Source: an uncultured Phycisphaerales bacterium | GTDB taxonomy: Bacteria; Planctomycetota; Phycisphaerae; Phycisphaerales; UBA1924 | Direction of reading: 5' to 3' | DNA length: 64,000 nucleotides | NCBI GenBank assembly: GCA_937995595.1 | Contig: CALKJW010000003.1 | Span: 48,853-112,852, forward strand | The notes under the pieces: generated by a model | Told to the model about the DNA's origin: nothing | The model's database searches: none | What the model saw: the letters and a program-made list of their open reading frames with translations, nothing else | Shown here: piece by piece, positions 31,785 through 40,096 of the stretch | Position numbering within the stretch: position 1 is the first letter of the stretch | How the letters are laid out: the number at the start of each line of letters is the position of its first letter | Program-made: the position numbers and the translations under genes

Positions 31785-33104
31785 TCAGTTGGTGCCCGGG
31801 CCCGGCGAGCCCGGCGACCGCGCCACGCCGTCGGAACGACCACCCGCCGGCGCCGGCGCGCCCCCCTCCTCCTCCACCTTCTGACCGTGCTTGAGCGTCG
31901 CGAGCACCTTGTACGGCCCGGTGATGATCCGGTCGCCCGGCGACAGACCCTGCAGCACCACCGTCGAGCGCAGGTCGCTCGACCCGGCGACCACCGGCAC
32001 CGCCACCGCCTCGCCGTTCACGAGTTTGTACACCACCCGCACAAAGGCCTTGTTCCGCCCAACGCCCTGCACCCCCGCCGTCACCGCCGCGGGCAGTTCG
32101 TCGATCCGCCGGTCCACCACCGCCTGGCTGGGCACCTTCAGCACGTCCACCATCGTCTCGACGTGGATGTCGCAGTTGGCCAGCCCGCCGACCAGCAGCA
32201 GTTTCTCGTCAGCCTTCAGTTCCAGCGCGACCTCGACCTCGTAATAGTTCCGCCCGTCGCGCGTCGAGGTCCGCTTCTGCGGGCGCACCTTGTCCACACG
32301 CCCCGGGAACTCGCGGTTGGGGTACGCCGTCACGTACACCGTCGCGCGCTGCCCCGGCTGGATGAGTTGGATGTTCCCCTCGTCCACCTCCGCCCGCATG
32401 ATGATGTCCGACAGGTCGGCGACCTCCATGATCGTCTGCCCGAGGTTGTTGAACGTGCCCAGCACCAGTTCGCCCACCTCGTTGTTCAGGACCGTCACCG
32501 TCCCGTCGATCGCGCTGGCGATCACGGTGTTCGCCAGGTCGCGCTCGGCGCGCCGGACCATCGCGCGCGACGACTCGATCGACTGCTCGGCCGCACGCAC
32601 CGCCGACTCCTGCTGCAGGTACCGCGCCTCCATCGCCTCCAGTTCGGCGTTCGAGCGGTCCTTGGTCGCGTTCAGCGCGCGCACGCGCGCCAACTCGCTC
32701 CGCGCCTGCGCCAGCGACGCCTGCGCGCCCTCCAGACGCGCCTCCTCGGCCCGCAGCACCGCGCGCGCCGAGTCCAGTTGCGCCTGCAACTCCTCCGCGT
32801 CGAGCCGCACCAGCACGTCGCCCTTCCGCACGTCCTGCCCCTCGCGGAACGGCAGCGCGGTGATCCGCGCCGAGACCTGCGCGCTCACCTTCACCCGCGT
32901 CCGCGCGTCCACCGTCCCCGGCGCCGAGATCGACCGCGTCAGGTCGCCGCGCTCCACGCTCTCGAGTTTCACCTTCGTCAGCGCGCCGCGGCCCTGAAAC
33001 CTCTGGATGAACTCCTTGGTCCCCGGGCGCGTGAACACGTACGCGCCCGCGCCCCCCACCACCACCACGACCGCCAACAGGCTCCCGATGATCCACTTCC
33101 ACAC
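31785..33104 (-). CDS. MacA-like periplasmic adaptor (HlyD/RND-type membrane fusion protein)
   Basis: 439 residues from GTG 33104, chosen because GGAGG lies 9 nt upstream and the first residues (WKWIIGSLLAVVVVVGGAGAYVF) form the membrane anchor. The lipoyl halves (ITALPFREGQDVRKGDVLVRLD ... ANTVIASAIDGTVTVLNNEVGELV), a coiled-coil hairpin (about 110-190) and the beta-barrel (RATVYVTAYPNREFPGRVDKV) follow in order. It is the first gene of the tripartite efflux operon. The exported substrate cannot be read from the sequence. Confidence 0.92.
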   Translation of the reverse strand: MWKWIIGSLLAVVVVVGGAGAYVFTRPGTKEFIQRFQGRGALTKVKLESVERGDLTRSISAPGTVDARTRVKVSAQVSARITALPFREGQDVRKGDVLVRLDAEELQAQLDSARAVLRAEEARLEGAQASLAQARSELARVRALNATKDRSNAELEAMEARYLQQESAVRAAEQSIESSRAMVRRAERDLANTVIASAIDGTVTVLNNEVGELVLGTFNNLGQTIMEVADLSDIIMRAEVDEGNIQLIQPGQRATVYVTAYPNREFPGRVDKVRPQKRTSTRDGRNYYEVEVALELKADEKLLLVGGLANCDIHVETMVDVLKVPSQAVVDRRIDELPAAVTAGVQGVGRNKAFVRVVYKLVNGEAVAVPVVAGSSDLRSTVVLQGLSPGDRIITGPYKVLATLKHGQKVEEEGGAPAPAGGRSDGVARSPGSPGPGTN

Positions 33105-33573
33105 GATCGGAGCCTCCGGTCCACCCCACCCCCGCCGCGTCCCGCCCAGCGTGTCGCCCCAATGGCGCGTCGCGCCCGCGACCCGACGGGCCCTCTGCCG
33201 ACACGGCCGGTCGATGATAGGGAATGCGGGGCGGCGAGTTTCGCGCCGATGGCATCTCCGCCACGCTCCGCGGTTCGAGCGGCGACCGCGGCACGCCCTG
33301 TCACGCCCTGTACAACACCACTCGCCTACGTCAGAGTGCTCACCTCCTCCACGCACCCCGCCGCGTCGGTCTCCAACCGCAAGCGAATCACGCGCACCGG
33401 CACAGCCCGCGACCGCACGTTGTCCGAACAGGAAACGCCGAGCGGCATCCCCGGGGCGACCGCGCCGGTACCATTGGGCCATGGAAGCGGAGCGGCCGAC
33501 CTTTCGGCCCAACACGTCGCGGGCCCGTCGAGCCACCGCCGGTCTTCCACCACCGACCAACCGGAGATTGAGC
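33105..33573. other. Divergent intergenic region, 469 nt
   Basis: It separates the minus-strand efflux operon from the plus-strand TlpA/TPR gene and must hold both promoters. Open frames crossing it have no recognisable protein features. No repeat, operator palindrome or convincing -35/-10 pair was found. Confidence 0.5.
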
Positions 33574-34686
33574 ATGTCGAAACGTCTGACGATCGCGGTC
33601 GCGGCTGCGCTTGTGTGCGCCGGCAGCGCGCTGGGCCAGGGTGCCACGCCGAGCACCGCGCCCAAGCAGCCCGAGCAGCAGAAGGAAGCCAAGCCGACCA
33701 AACTGCTCCCCGGCGACAAGGCCCCGACGCTGAGCGTCGAGAAGTGGATCAAGGGCGAGCCGGTCACGGGCTTTGAGAAGGGGCGCGTCTACGTCGTCGA
33801 GTTCTGGGCCACCTGGTGCGGCCCGTGCATCGCGGTCTTCCCGCACCTCTCCGAACTCCAGAAGGAGTACAAGTCCAAGGGCGTCACCGTCATCGGCGTC
33901 AACATCTGGGAACGCCCGCTCAACGAGCAGACCTTCGACAAGGTCAAGGCCTTTGTCGAGAAGCAGGGCGACAAGATGTCCTACACCGTCGCCTTCGACG
34001 GCATGGCCAGGAACATGACCCGCACCTACATGGAGGCCGCGGGCCGCGGCGGCATCCCGTCGGCCTTCATCGTCGACAAGGACAGCAGGGTCGCGTGGAT
34101 CGGCCACCCCGCCGAGATGGACGAGCCGCTCAAGCAGGTCGTCGCCGGCACATGGGACTCCGCCAAGGCCCGATCCGCGGCCGAGATCGAGATGGCCGTG
34201 CAGGAGGTCATCTCCAAGAACCGCACCGACCCCGAGGCCATGCTCACCGCCTTCGACGAACTCGAGGCCCGCATGCCCGCGGCCAAGTCGCAGATCGACG
34301 CCTTCCGCTGGCGCATCTACTCGATGACCGGGCAGGCCGACAAGGCCATCGCCCTCGCGCGACCGCTCATCGAGAAGGCCATCGCCGAGAAGAACGCGAT
34401 GGCGCTCAACGACTACTCGTGGACCATGGTCGACCCCGACGGCCCGTTCCCAAAGGACAAGGTCGACATCGAACTGGCCCTCCAGGCCGCGACCAAGGCC
34501 GTCGAGTTCACCAACGAGAAGGACGGCGCGATCATCGACACACTCGCCCGCGTCTACTTCGTCAAGGGCAACATCGACAAGGCCATCGAGTGGCAGACCA
34601 AGGCCGTGGCCGTCGCGCCCGCCGGCATGAAGGAGCAACTCGAGGAGGTCCTCGATGAGTACAAGGCCGCCAAGACCAAGGGCTGA
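33574..34686 (+). CDS. Secreted TlpA-like thioredoxin with C-terminal TPR-like region
   Basis: 370 residues from ATG 33574 (upstream GGAG). A signal peptide (about 1-21, ALVCAGSALG) precedes a thioredoxin fold with WCGPC (Cys82, Cys85), a TlpA-like FPHLSELQKEY helix, and the cis-Pro loop GGIPSAFIVD. After about residue 190 a helical TPR-like stretch follows (IDAFRWRIYSMTGQADKAIALARPL; DTLARVYFVKGNIDKAIEWQTKA). It is probably a periplasmic disulfide reductase or scaffold. A strong terminator follows at 34741. It is distinct from the frameshifted TlpA-like gene at 59914. Confidence 0.9.
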   Translation: MSKRLTIAVAAALVCAGSALGQGATPSTAPKQPEQQKEAKPTKLLPGDKAPTLSVEKWIKGEPVTGFEKGRVYVVEFWATWCGPCIAVFPHLSELQKEYKSKGVTVIGVNIWERPLNEQTFDKVKAFVEKQGDKMSYTVAFDGMARNMTRTYMEAAGRGGIPSAFIVDKDSRVAWIGHPAEMDEPLKQVVAGTWDSAKARSAAEIEMAVQEVISKNRTDPEAMLTAFDELEARMPAAKSQIDAFRWRIYSMTGQADKAIALARPLIEKAIAEKNAMALNDYSWTMVDPDGPFPKDKVDIELALQAATKAVEFTNEKDGAIIDTLARVYFVKGNIDKAIEWQTKAVAVAPAGMKEQLEEVLDEYKAAKTKG

Positions 34687-34740
34687 CCCGCCTCCCACTT
34701 CCGCCCGGCACCACCTGCCCGGGACAGCAACCCCCACAAA

Positions 34741-34767
34741 CCCCCGGCTCTCGCCGGGGGTTTTTGT
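34741..34767. terminator. Bidirectional intrinsic terminator
   Basis: CCCCCGGC (34741-34748) pairs perfectly with GCCGGGGG (34753-34760) around TCTC, followed by TTTTTGTTT on the + strand. A short A-run precedes it, so it can also serve the convergent DinB gene ending at 34772. Confidence 0.85.
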
Positions 34768-34771
34768 TTAC

Positions 34772-35299
34772 TCACCGAGGCCGCGGCGGCGCGAGGATCG
34801 ACAGGTACTGCTCCCACGGCCCAACGTCGCACTTGAGTTGGAACGCCATCGCCTTGCACACCTGCGCCACGTGGTTCAGGTCGTGCACCACCCACGTGGC
34901 GAGCAACTGTGCGACCGTCACCGTGCCCAGCGCGGGGTGACGGCCCCGGCGGGCGAGATCCGCCGCGGAGAGGGTGCGGGCGCGCAGCGCGGCCAGCGAG
35001 TCGCGCCGGTGTGCCTCGAACGAGTCGAGCAGTTCGGCCAGCGATCGGCCCAGCAGGTGCTTGTGCCCCGCGCGGTCGAACGAGCAGAACGGCGAAGACT
35101 CGCCGTGCGCCAGGATGTGCTCCAGCCGCGGCATCCAGTCCGTCTGCTCGCCGAAGATCAGGTGCGCAACGACCTCCCGCGCCGTCCACGTGCCGGGGCC
35201 GTACGGGCGGTCGACAAGTTCGGCGGGCGCATCGGCCAGCAGCACGCGCAGCACGCGCGGCGTGCGCTCCAGCGTCGCGATTGTCCGTTCCAGGTCCAT
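34772..35299 (-). CDS. DinB-superfamily protein
   Basis: 175 residues, a four-helix-bundle DinB/YfiT-like protein. The three metal-binding histidines are in the right places: His46 (VAHLIFGE), His139 and His143 (VVHDLNHVAQV). Related enzymes are thiol-dependent transferases using mycothiol or bacillithiol; the cofactor here is unknown. It lies 18 nt from the glycyl-tRNA synthetase stop, same strand, and may be co-transcribed with it. Confidence 0.87.
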   Translation of the reverse strand: MDLERTIATLERTPRVLRVLLADAPAELVDRPYGPGTWTAREVVAHLIFGEQTDWMPRLEHILAHGESSPFCSFDRAGHKHLLGRSLAELLDSFEAHRRDSLAALRARTLSAADLARRGRHPALGTVTVAQLLATWVVHDLNHVAQVCKAMAFQLKCDVGPWEQYLSILAPPRPR

Positions 35300-35317
35300 C
35301 GGTGCGCCCGCTCCGCG

Positions 35318-37033
35318 TCAGTCCCCGAGTCTGTCCGACAGGAACGCCGCGACCCTGTCGATGCCGATCCGCGTCTGCCCGCCCGTGTCGCGGTCGCGCA
35401 CCGTCACGGTCTGGTCGGTCATGGTCTGCCCGTCGATGGTGAAGCAGAACGGGCACCCGGCCTCGTCCATGCGGGCGTAGCGCTTGCCGATGGTCTGCTT
35501 GGCGTCGGTCTCGATCAGCCCCTGCCGCCCGAACCGCCTGTTGAGTTCGGCGTGCAGCGCCTCGGCCCTCTCGGGCATCCCGTCCTTGTTCACCAGCGGA
35601 AAGACCGCCGCCTTGATCGGCGCGATCCGCGGGTGGAACTTCATGAACTCCGGGCTCGGGCGCGACTCGTCGCGCGTGTACGCCTCACAGATCAGCGCGA
35701 GCACGCCGCGGTCCAGCCCCGCGGCGGGCTCGATGCAGTGCGGGATGTACCGCTCCCCCCTGCGCGAGCCGTTGGGCAGCAGTTCGCCGCGCTCCTGGTC
35801 GAAGTACTCGAGTCTGGCCCCCGAGTGCTTCTGGTGCTGCGTGAGGTCGAAGTCGCCGCGGTGCGCGATGCCCTCGAGTTCGCCGAAGCCCGGCGCGGTG
35901 AACGGGAACCGGTACTCCACGTCGCTGGTGCCCTGCGAGTAGTGGGACAGTTCGTCCTTGTCGTGCTCGCGCAGGACCAGGTTGTCGCCCGCCAGGCCGA
36001 TGGACTTCCACCACTCCATGCGGAAGTCGCGCCAGAACGCGTACCACTCGCGCGACTCGCTCGGGTGGCAGAAGAACTCCAGTTCGGCCTGCTCGAACTC
36101 GCGCGAACGGAACGTGAAGTTCCGCGGCGTCACCTCGTTGCGGAAACTCCGCCCCGTGTTGCCGATGCCGAAGGGCATCTTCACGCGCGTCGTGTCCACC
36201 ACGTTCTTGAACTGCACGAAGATGCCCTGGGCCGTCTCGGGGCGCAGGTACACCTTCGCGTCTTCGTTGAACACCGCGCCCGTGTAGGTGAAGAACATCA
36301 GGTTGAACTGGCGAGGCTCGGTGAGCACCGACCTCTTCTGAGTGAACGGCGACGGGATGAGATCGTGGTGAGCCCTGATCTCATCCACCTCGACAGCCCT
36401 CACCAGCAGCAGCAACGTCGCGTCCTTGTCCGACGCTTCCGCGACCCACACCCTGTCGTCGAACGGACTGACCTTGAATGACCCGTGCAGTCTGTACGGT
36501 CGCAGCAGCTTCGGGTTGCTCTGAATGTGCGCAACCGCCTCGCCCGGAGTGCTCGCGATCACACTGACAAACGGCTTGTCGCGCGGCAGTTCGGTATGGT
36601 GTTCCTCCAACTTGAGGCTGTTCCAGACGGCACAGAGATGGTCGGCCCTGAACCGCTGCTTGGTTTCCCTGTCGTCCACCATCGGGTCGTTGAACCCGCC
36701 GACGTGCCCGCTCGCCTCCCACACCCTCGGGTGCTGGATGATGCACGTCTCCACCGGCACGCACCGCACGGGCTCCCCGTTGGGCCCCCTGCGCCCCCAC
36801 GCCGGGTTCATGATCATGTCCTGCCACCACGCCTCGCGCAGGTTCCGCTTCATCAGCGCGCCCAGCGGGCCGTAATCCCAGAACCCGTTGATCCCGCCGT
36901 AGATCTCGCTCGCCTGGTAGATGAACCCGCGCCGCTTGCACAGCGACATGATCGCGTCCATCGGCTTGCGGCCGGGAACCGCCGCCGCGGCGTCGGAATG
37001 GCTGGCGGGGTCGTTGGGTGCGGGCGTGGACAT
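35318..37033 (-). CDS. glyQS: Glycyl-tRNA synthetase (alpha2 type) with internal insertion
   Basis: 571 residues from ATG 37033. Class II motifs are clear: CKRRGFIYQASEIYGGINGFWDYGPLG (motif 1 region), RPETAQGIFVQFKNV, then FGIGNTGRSFRNEVTPRNFTFRSREFEQAELEFF (motif 2). Motif 3 lies in the C-terminal IEPAAGLDRGVLALI. The anticodon-binding domain follows (IAPIKAAVFPLVNKDGMPERA). Residues about 134-237 between RFRADHL and LTEPRQFNLMF form an insertion, longer than in Bacillus-type enzymes and lacking the Cys pairs of the usual small zinc-ribbon-like segment. Essential for charging tRNA-Gly. Confidence 0.95.
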   Translation of the reverse strand: MSTPAPNDPASHSDAAAAVPGRKPMDAIMSLCKRRGFIYQASEIYGGINGFWDYGPLGALMKRNLREAWWQDMIMNPAWGRRGPNGEPVRCVPVETCIIQHPRVWEASGHVGGFNDPMVDDRETKQRFRADHLCAVWNSLKLEEHHTELPRDKPFVSVIASTPGEAVAHIQSNPKLLRPYRLHGSFKVSPFDDRVWVAEASDKDATLLLLVRAVEVDEIRAHHDLIPSPFTQKRSVLTEPRQFNLMFFTYTGAVFNEDAKVYLRPETAQGIFVQFKNVVDTTRVKMPFGIGNTGRSFRNEVTPRNFTFRSREFEQAELEFFCHPSESREWYAFWRDFRMEWWKSIGLAGDNLVLREHDKDELSHYSQGTSDVEYRFPFTAPGFGELEGIAHRGDFDLTQHQKHSGARLEYFDQERGELLPNGSRRGERYIPHCIEPAAGLDRGVLALICEAYTRDESRPSPEFMKFHPRIAPIKAAVFPLVNKDGMPERAEALHAELNRRFGRQGLIETDAKQTIGKRYARMDEAGCPFCFTIDGQTMTDQTVTVRDRDTGGQTRIGIDRVAAFLSDRLGD

Positions 37034-37308
37034 GCGTGCTCTCGGCTCTCTCTGGGCGTTGTGCGCGGCGGCGGGCACGGCGCCCGCCGCGGCGTTTGTT
37101 CGGGCCGGAGTATAGGGAACCGCTCCCGCGGCACCCGCCCCCACGCCGCGTGGCGCGCCCGCGCCGGGCCGCAGTTCAGCGGGGCGCAAAGTTCGGCCGA
37201 TAATCTGGCGGCGGGCGGGAAATCGGGTAGGTTTGTACAACCGCTCGCCGCCCCCTCCGCCGCACGCCCGGCCGCGATGCTCCCGCGCCCCCTTGGGATC
37301 GATCCGTC

Positions 37309-38715
37309 ATGACCGCGATGCCGCACATGGTCGCCGGGAAGCCGCCCGCCGAGCCGTCGGGCGAGTTCAACCCGCTTTCGGCGGCCGCGCTGGTGCGGCG
37401 GGTCACCTTCGGCCTGACGCCGTCGGAACTGGCGCTGGCGCAGTCGCTGGGGCGCGAGGCGTACATCGAGCGGCACCTGAACCCGCAGAGCATCCCCGAC
37501 ACCGCCGTGCAGACGCGGATCGCGACGCAGTACTCGTGGCTCGCGCTCCCGGCGCCGCAACTGTTCGCCTTCGACGGCGAGCAGTTGATCAACCGGCTGG
37601 TCGATGCGCGCATCCTCCGCGCCGCGCTCAGCGAGCGGCAGTTGTACGAGCGCGTCGTCGACATGTGGACCGACCACTTCAACATCTTCATCCAGAACGG
37701 CCCCGAGCCGGTGATGAAGATCGTGGACGACCGCGAGGTGATCCGCGCGCACGCGCTGGGCCGCTTCCACGACCTGCTGCTCGCCAGCGCCTACAGCCCG
37801 GCGATGATCCACTACCTCGACAACGTCGCCAACCAGTTCGGAACGCCGAACGAGAACTACGCGCGCGAACTGCTCGAACTCCACACCATGGGCTCCGACG
37901 GCGGCTACACCCAGCAGGACGTTCGCGAGATCGCCCGCTGCTTCACCGGCTGGGCCTACTACGGCGGGTTCTCAGGGCCCGACTCCTACACCTTCCTCTA
38001 CAACGCCGGCGCGCACGACAACGGCCAGAAGATCGTCCTCGGCAACATCATCCCCGCCGGCCTGGGCATCGAGGACGGGCACCGCGTCGTGCAGATCCTC
38101 GCTGGGCACCCGTCCACCGCGCGCCACATCGCCCGCAAACTCCTGGTCGAGTTCTGGGGATACGACCCGCCGGCGCGCCTGGTCGGCGACATCGCGCGCG
38201 TCTACACGCGCACCGGCGGCGACATCCGCGCCATGATCCGCGCCATCCTCGACCCCTACATCTGGCCCAGCCCCACGCCCAAACTCAAGCGGCCCCTGCA
38301 CCTTGTCGCCTCGTGCCTCCGCGTCGTCGGCACGCCGCTGACCAACCCCGGCGCGATGCGCGAGCCTCTGGCCGCCGCCGGGCACCTTCCCTTCCACTGG
38401 GCACCGCCCAACGGCTACCCCGACCGCCTCACCGCGTGGGCCGGCTCGCTGCTGGTGCGCTGGAACTTCGCATCGGCGCTGGCCGACGGCCAGTACGGCA
38501 CGTCCGCGTCGTTCTCGCTGGGCGCGCTGTTCGGCGCCAACCCCACGCCCGCGTCGATCGTGCAGACGCTGAACAATCTGCTGCACGGCGGCGAGATGCC
38601 CACGCCCGAACGCAACGCCCTGCTGCAGTGGCTCGGCCCCGCGCCGGTCGGCGAGGCGCGGCTCCGCGAAACGCTCGCCCTGGCGCTCTCCATGCCGTCG
38701 TTCCAGTGGTACTGA
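37309..38715 (+). CDS. DUF1800-family protein
   Basis: 468 residues. The N-terminal SAAALVRRVTFGLTPSELALAQSLG and the RQLYERVVDMWTDHFNIF, NENYARELLELHTMG and YTQQDVREIARCFTGW blocks are hallmarks of DUF1800. The domain is nearly always encoded next to DUF1501, as here (23 nt gap). Family function is unknown; members are abundant in planctomycetes and often carry export signals. No convincing signal peptide is visible in this copy. Confidence 0.92.
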   Translation: MTAMPHMVAGKPPAEPSGEFNPLSAAALVRRVTFGLTPSELALAQSLGREAYIERHLNPQSIPDTAVQTRIATQYSWLALPAPQLFAFDGEQLINRLVDARILRAALSERQLYERVVDMWTDHFNIFIQNGPEPVMKIVDDREVIRAHALGRFHDLLLASAYSPAMIHYLDNVANQFGTPNENYARELLELHTMGSDGGYTQQDVREIARCFTGWAYYGGFSGPDSYTFLYNAGAHDNGQKIVLGNIIPAGLGIEDGHRVVQILAGHPSTARHIARKLLVEFWGYDPPARLVGDIARVYTRTGGDIRAMIRAILDPYIWPSPTPKLKRPLHLVASCLRVVGTPLTNPGAMREPLAAAGHLPFHWAPPNGYPDRLTAWAGSLLVRWNFASALADGQYGTSASFSLGALFGANPTPASIVQTLNNLLHGGEMPTPERNALLQWLGPAPVGEARLRETLALALSMPSFQWY

Positions 38716-38737
38716 TCTCCCGACCCCGCGCCGCCCC

Positions 38738-40009
38738 ATGAGTGACCACGCCTGCACAGGATGCCCCGAGTACTGCACGCTCTCGCGTCGGGGGTTTCTG
38801 CGCGCCGGCGCGGCCGCCGCGGCCGGCGCGCTCGCCGCGCCCGCGTGGATGCCGCGCGTCGCCTTCGGCAACGGCGTCGCGCTCGGGCGCGACGTGCTGG
38901 TGACCATCTTCCTCCGCGGCGGGGCGGACGGCCTGTCGATGTGCGTGCCCTTCACCGAGCCGGTGTACTACGCGCTCCGCCCCACCACCGCCGTGCCCCC
39001 GCCCGGCTCGGGCGCCGACGGGGCGATCAACCTCGACGGGTTCTTCGGCCTGCCCCCCGCCATGGCCCCGCTGCTCGACGCCTGGCACGCCGGCCGGCTG
39101 GCGATCGTGCACGCCTGCGGCCTCAACGACCCCACGCGCTCGCACTTCGACGCCCAGCGCTACATGGAACTGGGCGGCAACGACGGCCCCGCGCTCTTCG
39201 ACGGCTGGATGGCACGCCACCTCGCCTCGGTCGGCGCAGGCGGCGGCCTCGTGCGCGGGCTGGCGCACGGGCACGCCATCCCCGCCTCGTTCTGGAGCGG
39301 CGACCGCGTCGCGGCCGTGCCCAACCCCGCGTCGTACGGTCTGATCGGCGACGAGGCGACGCGCCGGGCGCGCCTCGACATGCTCGTGCACGAGTACGTG
39401 CGCGCCGGCGGACAGTTGCGCTTCGCCGCGATCAACACGCGCGCGACCGTGCAACTCCTCGACGAGGTCGACTTCGCCGGCTATGAGCCTCTCAACGGGG
39501 CCGTCTACCCCGCGACCGCCTTCGGTGCCGCGCTGCGCACCACCGCCGCGATGATCCGCGCCCGGATCGGCGTCGAGGCCGTCGCCATCGACAACGGCGG
39601 GTGGGACCTGCACACCCAGATGTTCCCCGTCGGTCAGGGCCCGATGGCGCTGCGCATGGCCGCGCTGGCACAGGGCCTCGCGGCGTTCCACCGCGACGTG
39701 ATCGACGGCGTCGGCGGCGTCACCGTCGTCGTGATGTCCGAGTTCGGCCGGCGCATCGCCGAGAACGGCGGGCACGGCACAGACCACGGGCACGGCAACG
39801 CGATGTTCGTCCTCGGAAGGCACGTCCGCGGCGGGCGCGTCGTCACCCAGTGGCCGGGCCTGAACGACCTCTACGACGGCATCGACCTGCGCATCACCAC
39901 CGACTACCGCGACGTGCTGGCCGAGGTGCTCGCGCGGCGCATCGGGAACCAGAACCTCGGCGCCGTATTCCCCAACTACACGCCCGTCTTCCGCGGCGTG
40001 ATGTACTGA
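38738..40009 (+). CDS. DUF1501-family (sulfatase-like) protein with Tat signal
   Basis: 423 residues. A twin-arginine signal (SRRGFLRAGAAAAAGALAAP) follows a short Cys-containing leader (CTGCPEYC). The body has VLVTIFLRGGADGLSMCVP, SHFDAQRYMELG and VVVMSEFGRR, then the metal-binding-like GTDHGHGNAMFVLG, all typical of DUF1501, related to alkaline-phosphatase-superfamily folds. Export as a folded protein suggests a bound metal. It is translated with DUF1800 upstream and is followed by a strong hairpin terminator. Confidence 0.92.
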   Translation: MSDHACTGCPEYCTLSRRGFLRAGAAAAAGALAAPAWMPRVAFGNGVALGRDVLVTIFLRGGADGLSMCVPFTEPVYYALRPTTAVPPPGSGADGAINLDGFFGLPPAMAPLLDAWHAGRLAIVHACGLNDPTRSHFDAQRYMELGGNDGPALFDGWMARHLASVGAGGGLVRGLAHGHAIPASFWSGDRVAAVPNPASYGLIGDEATRRARLDMLVHEYVRAGGQLRFAAINTRATVQLLDEVDFAGYEPLNGAVYPATAFGAALRTTAAMIRARIGVEAVAIDNGGWDLHTQMFPVGQGPMALRMAALAQGLAAFHRDVIDGVGGVTVVVMSEFGRRIAENGGHGTDHGHGNAMFVLGRHVRGGRVVTQWPGLNDLYDGIDLRITTDYRDVLAEVLARRIGNQNLGAVFPNYTPVFRGVMY

Positions 40010-40026
40010 ACCCCATGAACAAGCAG

Positions 40027-40060
40027 AGAAAAAGGCCCCGGGCGCAACGCCCGGGGCCCT
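40027..40060. terminator. Bidirectional terminator hairpin
   Basis: An 11-bp perfect stem (GGCCCCGGGCG at 40034-40044 with CGCCCGGGGCC at 40048-40058) around CAA. The A-rich AGAAAAA before it gives TTTTTCT after the stem on the - strand, so it best fits termination of the minus-strand metalloprotease gene ending at 40097. It may serve DUF1501 too. Confidence 0.75.
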
Positions 40061-40096
40061 CTTGATGTACTGCACCGAGGCCCGTCTGCCGCGGCG

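Noticed and set aside
33224..33571. Possible small gene in the divergent efflux/TlpA gap
   Set aside because: No ribosome-binding site, no recognisable motif, and composition typical of chance frames at this GC content.
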